Below, one piece after another: positions 29,827 through 36,377 of a stretch of DNA of 36,377 nt. How positions within the stretch are numbered: the first letter of the stretch is position 1; every line of letters begins with the position of its first letter. The translations under genes and the position numbers were made by a program. Under the pieces are notes generated by a model. That model saw only the letters and a program-made list of their open reading frames with translations. It had not been told where the DNA came from and made no database searches. Origin of the DNA: an uncultured Methylococcaceae bacterium (GTDB taxonomy: Bacteria > Pseudomonadota > Gammaproteobacteria > Methylococcales > Methylomonadaceae); NCBI GenBank assembly GCA_903873165.1, contig CAIQNQ010000254.1:1-36377 (forward strand), in the 5' to 3' direction.

Positions 29827-31373
29827 TGCCCCCCCTGTAGTATTAATTTTTCACCTGTTTTAGGATTTATCGCAATCGTTTGTGAGCCATTAGCGGTATT
29901 GGTATTTTCCATGCCCGCAAAACTTCCAACATCAGATTGAACTTTCTTGGTATAATCGGCAATCTTATGATCTTGCATAAATTTATTAGTATAAACATCT
30001 GGAGTCATAGTATAGCCACCAGCCAAACGATTACCTAGCCCGCCGATTTTTTCCCAACCATTTGCCATATCTAAGTTGTGATCAACCAAGCCCTTTGCTT
30101 GGCTAATTACATTAAATAACGCTTGCGGCTGCATATTCGGATTTATACCGGTTTTTTCAAGGTTTTGATATTCAACCTGGTACATTCTTGATACTTTATC
30201 ATCGCCATTTGTATTGATATTTTTAAGCTGACTTATTATTTCTTGTGATGCGGTCGGCAATGCTGTTTGTATATTAGCCAATGTAGCTATATCTTTAGGA
30301 TTTTTTATAATTCCAAGGGAAACAAGTTTGTTTGCAATACCAGGGTCTTGCGACATTAAAGTATTACCCTTTGTCACCTTAAACACGTCAATCAAATTAT
30401 TTAAATTGTTTTGCTGCTTTGCCAAGCTTGACTGCATCGTTGATAATGAATTACTCCCCTTTAAAGCCTCCTGCCCCATATTTTCGGCAATAGAAACGCC
30501 TTGTTTTGTATTTTCAGTTGGTATCTTAGGCATACCGGTTGGATCGGGTGCAATCCAATTATCAACCGTAATAATAGGTTTACCATCTGATGCAAGCGGT
30601 GCTTTGGGCTTTTCTTGACTCCCTCTACCTACATTTTCAATGCCTATTTGGTTTGCGGCATTTTCAACAGGAGTTAATAGTTTATCTCCATTGAATGCCG
30701 CTTGAATATTATCAGCCTGCCCGGTGCCTTTTGCCGCATTTTCGGGATCAAAAACTGATAATAATTTATTGCCGGCATCACTATTGAATGCCGTCTGCGG
30801 TTGTGGAGTCTGCGGTTGTGGAGCGGCATTAGGGTAAGGCTGATAATTGCCTTGCGGATTGATATAACCCAATTTATCATTCATGTATCTTGAGGTAATA
30901 GGGTTTGAAGCATTTTTAAATTCAGGAGTATTTTCAAGATTTTTGCCAAATGCTTCACTTTGAGCTTTAAAATTATAAGGCTCGCCAAGCATTGATTTCT
31001 GGAGAATATCATTCATAGTCGGTTGCGGAGGCTGATACGTGCTTCCGTCAGGCATTTTAATCGGATCAGGTTTTGCTAAAGCAGACGCAAGAGCTTGTTG
31101 CTGTAAATCTGCACTTTGAGCATTGGCATTTTTAGCCAAATAAGCCCCGGCAATCATACTGCCAAGTTTTCCCAAGCCCTCACCTGCAGTATAAGGAATT
31201 GCCACTCCACCGGCAGCCGTGCGATTTATACCGCCTGCCATAGGTTCTTCACCTTGTTGCATCAATTGAGCTGCTAAAGCTTGTTGCTGTTGCAATTGCA
31301 TTGCTGCAGCAGGATTAGTTAGCTGTAGCATATTCATTTGCGGTGCGGTTGTTGCTATTAAAGGATTTGCCAT
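29808..31373 (-). CDS. Putative DNA-ejection protein, 521 aa
   Basis: The protein is Gln/Asn/Ala/Pro-rich with an N-terminal amphipathic region (NPAAAMQLQQQQALAAQLMQ) and glycine/alanine-rich stretch (YTAGEGLGKLGSMIAGAYLA). A helical middle follows (TMQSSLAKQQNNLNNLIDVF). The C-terminus ends IAINPKTGEKLILQGGQWQK, a phrase typical of phage internal or ejection proteins. The ATG has GGAGGTTG upstream. Function is inferred from composition and gene order. Confidence 0.65.
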   Translation of the reverse strand: MANPLIATTAPQMNMLQLTNPAAAMQLQQQQALAAQLMQQGEEPMAGGINRTAAGGVAIPYTAGEGLGKLGSMIAGAYLAKNANAQSADLQQQALASALAKPDPIKMPDGSTYQPPQPTMNDILQKSMLGEPYNFKAQSEAFGKNLENTPEFKNASNPITSRYMNDKLGYINPQGNYQPYPNAAPQPQTPQPQTAFNSDAGNKLLSVFDPENAAKGTGQADNIQAAFNGDKLLTPVENAANQIGIENVGRGSQEKPKAPLASDGKPIITVDNWIAPDPTGMPKIPTENTKQGVSIAENMGQEALKGSNSLSTMQSSLAKQQNNLNNLIDVFKVTKGNTLMSQDPGIANKLVSLGIIKNPKDIATLANIQTALPTASQEIISQLKNINTNGDDKVSRMYQVEYQNLEKTGINPNMQPQALFNVISQAKGLVDHNLDMANGWEKIGGLGNRLAGGYTMTPDVYTNKFMQDHKIADYTKKVQSDVGSFAGMENTNTANGSQTIAINPKTGEKLILQGGQWQKMQ

Positions 31374-31374
31374 A

Positions 31375-31707
31375 TCAACCTCCGTTCAACCAAGGTAAGG
31401 GTGCATTTGCGTTATTGCCATAGAATTTAGTCGACCAAGGTAGGCTTGAATCTGCATTTGCATTCATTAAACCCGAAAAGCCACCCTGATTGCTTCCCCG
31501 AATAAAATCATTGTCTGTTGCTTTTGATGCTCCCGCCATTGACGCTAGGGTTTGCGGATCAATAGAATGCGTTCCGCCGCCTGAGAAATTTGCAGGTTGT
31601 GCTTGAGTTATATCACCTTGATCCGCCATTAAAGCGTTAGCAAGTTGTTGCTGTTGCGATAATAAGCCTTGATTATTGTTTTGCATTAAGAAATTTGCCG
31701 TGTTCAT
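31375..31707 (-). CDS. Small Asn/Gln-rich virion-module protein, 110 aa
   Basis: The sequence (MNTANFLMQNNNQGLLSQQQ...) is rich in Asn, Gln, Gly and Ala, as in the neighbouring ejection candidates. It ends DSSLPWSTKFYGNNANAPLP and has no charged core. The start directly abuts the previous stop. It may be a small ejection or virion-internal protein; no family is recognised. Confidence 0.6.
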   Translation of the reverse strand: MNTANFLMQNNNQGLLSQQQQLANALMADQGDITQAQPANFSGGGTHSIDPQTLASMAGASKATDNDFIRGSNQGGFSGLMNANADSSLPWSTKFYGNNANAPLPWLNGG

Positions 31708-32919
31708 TTAAACTACCATTGCATAATTAACAGTTTTATATCCATTAGGCATAGTAATAACGGCATTTGGAATAATTTTCTCAATTTCCTGTGCCATAAC
31801 ACCGGTTTGCTTGCCACCGCCCGATTTATATTCAAATTCATAAACATTAAATCCACTGGGTGTTTTGCCGATCTTACGGATATTCTTTTTTAAGCGTCTA
31901 TCTGATGCCATAATAGCAGCCGCTCCTAAACTTCCACCTAATGACATCAAACCATTCATTGATGAGCTATTTTGACCGACCTGAGAATTATATAAACCAA
32001 GTTGATTTTGATATGCTTGATTAGCAATTCCGGCAGTATTAGTTCCTGCCATAGTTGTAGGTGTTTGCTGCGGCAATTGCGGCATTGTAACTTGTGAGCC
32101 TGAACGCAAAGCATTAAGTTCATTGAGAGGCTGTAATTGCTGTTGCGAGTTAAGTGCAAATAATGATTGAGCATATTGCGGAGCTTGCGTAATGGCATTA
32201 TTTTGAGCTTGTCCATAGGCATAATCACGTTGGCGACCAAGCTCAGATTGAGCGTTATTGTATGCCTCGCTACCTGCTGTTATACCCTGATTTGCTAATT
32301 GAGCATTTTGTTGGGCTTGCATTTTTTGATATTGAGGATCAAGCAATGCGGTTTGCTGTTTATAGTAAGCATCACGACCTTGTTGTGTAAGAGAATTTAT
32401 GTCTTGTGGCGTTGGTTGTTGACTTAAAATAGATTTTTGGACTTGTGATAATAACTGATTGCCGGTATCCGCTAAACCAAGGCTTTGTTTATTGTTAGCA
32501 TCAAGTAACGCTTGTTGTGCCGGGGCTAGGGTTACATTGGCGGTTACTTGTGGGTTGCCGGCATCCGAAAGCTTAAATTGATCAAGCGTGGGCATTGGCG
32601 TTGAGGCGGCTTGAGCGGATTGATTATATCCAGCCGGGAATATATATCCACCACGACCCCTTATTGGTTGACTTGCCGATTGCTGTGCCTGCTGTGCCTG
32701 CTGCCAAGTAGCTAAAGCCTTATCATATGCAGCCTGATCGTAAGTTGCACCCTTTTGGGTTTGATTGTAGGTTAAGTTTCCATAAGGAGTATTATAATTT
32801 GGATTATTTAAGCCAAAATTATACTGTGCAGTTTCTTTATTGGACTGCGTTTGAGCCTGTGCGGTAGTATTTGGATCAGGTGCCGCTGGTGCCGAGGGTG
32901 AAGATCCGCCTAATGACAT
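31708..32919 (-). CDS. Virion protein with C-terminal S74 chaperone domain
   Basis: The 403-aa product starts MSLGGSSPSAPAAPDPNTTA and has a long Gln/Ala-rich helical middle (about 60-310). The last 65 residues match the Peptidase_S74 intramolecular chaperone: SDRRLKKNI (Ser about 339), YEFEYKSGGG, TGVMAQEIEKIIPNAV and YKTVNY. In tail spikes this domain promotes trimer folding and then cuts itself off before the Ser. The start is the ATG at 32919 with AGGTGG upstream. It overlaps the GNAT-like gene by 10 bases. Confidence 0.85.
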   Translation of the reverse strand: MSLGGSSPSAPAAPDPNTTAQAQTQSNKETAQYNFGLNNPNYNTPYGNLTYNQTQKGATYDQAAYDKALATWQQAQQAQQSASQPIRGRGGYIFPAGYNQSAQAASTPMPTLDQFKLSDAGNPQVTANVTLAPAQQALLDANNKQSLGLADTGNQLLSQVQKSILSQQPTPQDINSLTQQGRDAYYKQQTALLDPQYQKMQAQQNAQLANQGITAGSEAYNNAQSELGRQRDYAYGQAQNNAITQAPQYAQSLFALNSQQQLQPLNELNALRSGSQVTMPQLPQQTPTTMAGTNTAGIANQAYQNQLGLYNSQVGQNSSSMNGLMSLGGSLGAAAIMASDRRLKKNIRKIGKTPSGFNVYEFEYKSGGGKQTGVMAQEIEKIIPNAVITMPNGYKTVNYAMVV

Positions 32920-33347
32920 TTTAACCACCTACATTCATGTTTAAGTATTGAGTAAATCATGCAATCCCCACCTGATACCCACCCTTGACGTTGACAACCC
33001 TCATATACAAATCCAAGGCGTTCAACAAAATTTCTAGCGTGTTTATTCTTTTTAGAGATGCTTGCCTGTACTCTTTTCACTTTTAACTGAATGAAGGGGT
33101 AAGCTGATAGTATTTTTAAATTATGCCTATTACACCATGATTTGTCAATACTAAATATTGATATTTCTAAGGAAACAGGCTCTTTATTAGTATGATTGGC
33201 ACGATAATTATTATAAAGCACTACGCAAATTAAAAATCCGTCTTTTCTAAAGCCAATTGACTGGCAGGGTTTAAATTCTATTCCGCCTGATTGATGATAA
33301 GCCCACTTAACCATTTCTTCTTGATTTTCAAAATCAACCTCAATCAC
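32910..33347 (-). CDS. GNAT-like acetyltransferase protein in tail module
   Basis: The C-terminal half shows the GNAT pattern: RVQASISKKNKHARNFVERL (about 92-111) and GFVYEGCQRQG, with the N-A-FVERLGF-YEG phrase of motif B. The N-terminal half (MIEVDFENQEEMVKWAYHQS...) matches small phage proteins placed near tail genes. The glycine-rich acetyl-CoA loop is weak, so it may be catalytically inactive or use a different substrate site. It overlaps the upstream tail protein by 4 bases and the S74 gene by 10. Confidence 0.7.
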   Translation of the reverse strand: MIEVDFENQEEMVKWAYHQSGGIEFKPCQSIGFRKDGFLICVVLYNNYRANHTNKEPVSLEISIFSIDKSWCNRHNLKILSAYPFIQLKVKRVQASISKKNKHARNFVERLGFVYEGCQRQGWVSGGDCMIYSILKHECRWLKCH

Positions 33348-34921
33348 AATAAGCCGCCTTTTTGGAAAGAATAATCAACCGATTGCATTGAAACCGGAGT
33401 ATTTGTCGATAACTTAGCCGTAATTGTTGCCGCAACACCTAACCCTGTTACGCTTTGCCATTGAGATGATACAAAGGCATTTTGTCCCCAAAACGAAGTA
33501 TTCCAAAGTGCAATATTCCACAAAGAAGCACCGCCACCAACCACAACTTTAACCACTGATTGCGGTTGCAAATCTTGAAAGTCAACATTTATGCCTAAAT
33601 TAGCAGAAACACTTGTATTTGCTGAAAAATACACTTTAATCATATTGAAGAATTTTTGGATAGCATGACTACCGAAATAACTAAATGCAGGTTTTACAGT
33701 TGATATGATATTGCTTCCATTGTCCGTACTTCCAATATCACACTGATAAACCGCATTATCACTACCAAAATATATGTTATCATTAAAAACCTCATAACAA
33801 TATGATTTCCATGCTGAATTTTGATTTACCTTGCCAAATGTACACCAAGCATTAGTAATCGTGTTCATGACATATTGATAAATAGAAAGCCGCTCGATTT
33901 GCGGCACGTTAATAATCAATTTATTTCCTATTGGATATAAAATAACTTGCCAGCCAAAATTATTAGGATAACTCTGGACATCGCTAGTTACCGAATTAAC
34001 AATTTTATTGCTTATCGCCTCTTGAATTGCACTTCTATCGCTTAATAATGCCTTGGAAAGCATCATAACCCCGTCGGCAGTTACCATAACTACATCAGAT
34101 CCCATTTTTGCATAGAAACGCCTGCCTTGAGGTCGTCCAATTCTAAAATGCCCTGCAAGAGAAAATGTAGATGCGTAGGAGGGGTCGTATCCTTGATAAA
34201 CTAATACTTCGCCTTCCGATGATACAAATGCGGCAAATTCTTGTGTTCCCGAAGTATCGTTAATTGTCCAATTAACCATACCCATTATATAACCACCAAG
34301 CCTTAACAAAGAACCAACGTCAAAGGAAGTTGCAGCACCGGCAATTGAATTTAAACCCAAATACCATAATTTAGTGCTATCTTTTTGGGTAAACCAAACC
34401 CGACTTTTAAAAGTATTAACATGAATAAGTGTAGCCGTATCAACACCAGTAATGTCATGCGTTCCGTCACCGTCTCGCCACCAATTAGTACCGTCAAAGC
34501 CGCATAATTTATCCGCACCGTTTACCGCTAATATAAAGCTTCCGCCCGGAGTTGACATATTAACATATTGGAATCTTCCGTTTGTCAATCCCGTAACCAA
34601 AGCAGCAGCACCCGTAACCGAAGTTGTCACCTCACGAATATTCCCGTTGCTATCCGCACTAAACAATTTCTTTGTCGAAGCCCCATTATATACCATTAAA
34701 GATTCAACATAACCGGTAGGGTTAGAATTTTGCAGAACATACCCGCTTCTAACTTCAATATTTGTCGTGCTAGGAAACCAGTTATCTAAAACAACCGCAT
34801 CAGTTTTAGGCATTGCCGCAATAGAATCACGATCATTTAATCCACCAATAGGAGAAGGAACGGACGCAACCGTTGTTTTTATCCCTCGGTTAAGCTGTTT
34901 TCTGCGGGGGAATATTGCCAT
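33344..34921 (-). CDS. Tail nozzle / packaged-DNA stabilisation-like protein, 525 aa
   Basis: I start at the ATG at 34921 (MAIFPRRKQLNRGIKTTVAS); an in-frame GTG 36 bases earlier lies in the adaptor gene. The sequence has SPIGGLNDRDSIAAMPKTDA-VVLDNWFPS near the N-terminus, a phrase typical of podovirus tail proteins of this type, then repeated blade-like segments (FILAVNGADKLCGFDGTNWW; FAAFVSSEGEVLVYQGYDPS; VMVTADGVMMLSKALL) suggesting a beta propeller. Position after the adaptor supports a P22 gp10-like role. The exact subtype is not certain. Confidence 0.75.
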   Translation of the reverse strand: MAIFPRRKQLNRGIKTTVASVPSPIGGLNDRDSIAAMPKTDAVVLDNWFPSTTNIEVRSGYVLQNSNPTGYVESLMVYNGASTKKLFSADSNGNIREVTTSVTGAAALVTGLTNGRFQYVNMSTPGGSFILAVNGADKLCGFDGTNWWRDGDGTHDITGVDTATLIHVNTFKSRVWFTQKDSTKLWYLGLNSIAGAATSFDVGSLLRLGGYIMGMVNWTINDTSGTQEFAAFVSSEGEVLVYQGYDPSYASTFSLAGHFRIGRPQGRRFYAKMGSDVVMVTADGVMMLSKALLSDRSAIQEAISNKIVNSVTSDVQSYPNNFGWQVILYPIGNKLIINVPQIERLSIYQYVMNTITNAWCTFGKVNQNSAWKSYCYEVFNDNIYFGSDNAVYQCDIGSTDNGSNIISTVKPAFSYFGSHAIQKFFNMIKVYFSANTSVSANLGINVDFQDLQPQSVVKVVVGGGASLWNIALWNTSFWGQNAFVSSQWQSVTGLGVAATITAKLSTNTPVSMQSVDYSFQKGGLL

Positions 34922-34922
34922 A

Positions 34923-35873
34923 TTATGAGCCAAAGCCAGTATCAGGTACATTCGCACTACTTAATAAATGCGTACCTCTTGCAGTTGCATTTAACGGCAA
35001 ATAACGAGTGCCGCCATTGCGTGCAGATACACGCTCCATAGCGGCTTGATAATCGGCAAACTCCTGTTGATAGTCGAGTTTTTTAGCTGCAAGAAAACGC
35101 CATTTAACACCCAAAATAAAACAATCATCATCAAGCGTATAAAAATCAGTATCAGCAATCCATTTTGATTGAGCCGCTCCCGAAACGCTTTGACACCAAG
35201 CATTGCTATAATATTCTAAACTTTCAACACCAAGAGAATCACTTGGAGGCGGATCAATGTAAAATAAATTACCCATAACACGATAACGACGACGCGGTCC
35301 GGTTGGCGATATGCCCGATTTTAATACTTGCCATTCTTGAGCAGATAGAGGACCGAGAAGTTGCCAGCGATATGTTCTATCCCAAGTAGTTTGCGGTATA
35401 AAATAATTAACATCGTTTGGAATTGGATAAGCATCTTGTGAAAACAATAAAGATACACCGCTTCCGCTTAATGTCGGAATTGAGTCAATAGTTACAGAAT
35501 TAGCACCGACGGCAATAACCCTTGTGTCGTATGGAATGCCATTACCGCTAACTAAAAATAATCCTGCGGTAATTCCTGCGGTTGAGCTTATGCCTGTAAT
35601 TGTTGTTGATCCTGCGGTTACAGTTCCCGTTAATCCGGTTACCGCATTAGTGCTGAATTTATATTGCACACGCAATTCTTCCCAACCGTCCGCACGCTTA
35701 TCATGTTGAGAAAAATCTTTGCCTTCACGATTAGCAATACTTAATAATTGCAAGGCTTGCGTATCGGTATTTGCGATAATAGAGGTGTATTGCGGTAATC
35801 CCAACTCTGCGGTTGCAGCATTGATTAAGCCGAGCAAATTAAGCTTGTTAGCCTGAACAATAGGAGCAACCAC
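34923..35873 (-). CDS. Head-to-tail adaptor-like protein
   Basis: The 316-aa protein has an N-terminal helical part (LLGLINAATAELGLPQYTSI and QALQLLSIANREGKDFSQHD) and a conserved-looking WEELRVQYKF. A Thr/Gly/Val-rich beta insert follows (GLTGTVTAGSTTITGISSTA and ALFLVSGNGIP-like residues, about 78-135). The C-terminal part is WDRTYRWQLLGPLSAQEWQV, ending in helix (FLAAKKLDYQQEFADYQAAM). This matches podovirus adaptor proteins. The start is GTG at 35873 with AGAGG 7 bases upstream. The next gene starts 1 base after its stop. Confidence 0.75.
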   Translation of the reverse strand: MVAPIVQANKLNLLGLINAATAELGLPQYTSIIANTDTQALQLLSIANREGKDFSQHDKRADGWEELRVQYKFSTNAVTGLTGTVTAGSTTITGISSTAGITAGLFLVSGNGIPYDTRVIAVGANSVTIDSIPTLSGSGVSLLFSQDAYPIPNDVNYFIPQTTWDRTYRWQLLGPLSAQEWQVLKSGISPTGPRRRYRVMGNLFYIDPPPSDSLGVESLEYYSNAWCQSVSGAAQSKWIADTDFYTLDDDCFILGVKWRFLAAKKLDYQQEFADYQAAMERVSARNGGTRYLPLNATARGTHLLSSANVPDTGFGS

Positions 35874-35891
35874 AACACACCTCTAAAATTA

Positions 35892-36245
35892 TTACTTGGT
35901 AGCCCAAGCGGTACTATTTCTTTTGGTAAAGATAGTCAAAGTATTAACAGCAATCGAAAAGCTGGTTGCACCGTTATTTACCGTATCAGTCCCGGGAGGA
36001 TACCATAAAATAGCATTACCGGTGTTACCGTTATAAACCCACTGTGAATCACCCGGATTTCCCGCCATACCTACAACGCCGGTTGAAGCGGCGGCAGTAG
36101 TTACTTCAGTTCCGATAGTAGTTACAACATAAGCGGTAGCTTGAGTCGTACCCAAAGCTGTTGCACCTTGAGTGACATCGCCGATAATATTGTTAGCAGC
36201 TTGGGCGGCAATCCCCGAGCCTAAAAGTCTTTGAGCAAAAGCCAT
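35892..36245 (-). CDS. Small beta-rich virion protein, 117 aa
   Basis: The product starts MAFAQRLLGSGIAAQAANNI and has a Thr/Ala/Val-rich beta region, with a GDSQWVYNGNTGNAILWYPP segment and strand-rich end (SFSIAVNTLTIFTKRNSTAW). AGGAG precedes the ATG. It lies between the 199-aa protein and the adaptor, so a minor virion role is likely. Its start codon is duplicated in the left terminal repeat at position 9. Confidence 0.7.
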   Translation of the reverse strand: MAFAQRLLGSGIAAQAANNIIGDVTQGATALGTTQATAYVVTTIGTEVTTAAASTGVVGMAGNPGDSQWVYNGNTGNAILWYPPGTDTVNNGATSFSIAVNTLTIFTKRNSTAWATK

Positions 36246-36377
36246 GTTTAATCTCCTAATATATCAGCCACCGTAGGGCGACTTCTTTTTTTTACAATAG
36301 CATTTTCTGTGTTTTCTTCAACAGTTTTTATTGATTCTAATGCTGCGAGTCTTTTTTCCAGCGATGCAATAGTTGCG
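36237..36377. repeat. Right copy of exact 141-bp terminal repeat
   Basis: These bases are identical to bases 1-141. The copy carries a second, 5'-truncated piece of the 199-aa gene (36248-36377, minus strand). One copy should be removed when the genome is circularised. Confidence 0.95.

Noticed and set aside
1-36377. Integrase, attachment site or transposon
   Set aside because: No tyrosine or serine recombinase motif, transposase or tRNA-like attachment sequence was seen on either strand, so a temperate integrating lifestyle is not supported.

Overview
The window is an apparently complete, AT-rich genome of a tailed phage with podovirus (short-tail) architecture. Bases 1-141 recur exactly at 36237-36377, so the sequence is a circular or circularly permuted molecule of about 36.2 kb opened inside the structural operon. 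The packaging and head-tail genes look P22/Sf6-like: small and large terminase, a 700-residue portal, scaffold-like protein, coat protein, head-to-tail adaptor, a propeller-like tail protein, and Gln/Asn/Pro-rich candidate ejection proteins. No tape measure, tail tube or sheath gene is visible. A nested Rz/Rz1 spanin pair indicates a Gram-negative host; the host genus cannot be read from the sequence. No integrase, transposase, tRNA or DNA polymerase gene was found.

Layout. (1) Late operon, minus strand: it starts at small terminase near 7.8 kb and runs leftwards through large terminase, portal, scaffold-like protein, coat, a decoration-like protein and a 199-aa protein. It then crosses the circle junction into adaptor, tail protein, a GNAT-like protein, an S74-domain protein, three ejection candidates, tail fibre, small beta-rich proteins, a holin-like protein, M15 endolysin and a membrane/coiled-coil protein ending near 24.8 kb. 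(2) A short plus-strand operon at 7957-8899 encodes small proteins, two with membrane segments and one ribbon-helix-helix regulator, and ends at a clear terminator. (3) 8952-9362 is non-coding, with iteron-like repeats around an AT-rich stretch and a bidirectional terminator; it is the best origin candidate. (4) A minus-strand pair at 9363-11824 encodes a primase-helicase and a putative repressor. (5) A plus-strand replication/recombination operon at 11915-16564 encodes Gp157-like, Sak4-like ATPase, DUF669/SSB-like, an SF2 helicase split around an HNH endonuclease, and a VRR-NUC nuclease. (6) Blocks of small accessory genes follow: minus 16709-17828, plus 17973-20199, minus Cro-like gene 20309-20503, plus 20632-24570, the last including the spanins.

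Control. Three divergent promoter regions (about 7.87, 17.88 and 20.56 kb) share one core motif, ATCAAGTAAAATAAT, with -35-like boxes on both sides, suggesting coordinated control of most transcription units. The repressor/replication divergence at 11.85 kb has a different geometry: two predicted promoters overlap face to face. Operons converge at hairpins near 9.2, 16.6, 20.3 and 24.6-24.8 kb.

Most notable points are the helicase interrupted just after motif VI by an HNH gene, the iteron-like origin candidate, a structured element at 24.6-24.8 kb containing two copies of a hairpin module, the shared divergent promoter module, and spanins located about 2 kb away from, and on the opposite strand to, the holin and endolysin. 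All product calls are by motif recognition; no database search was run.
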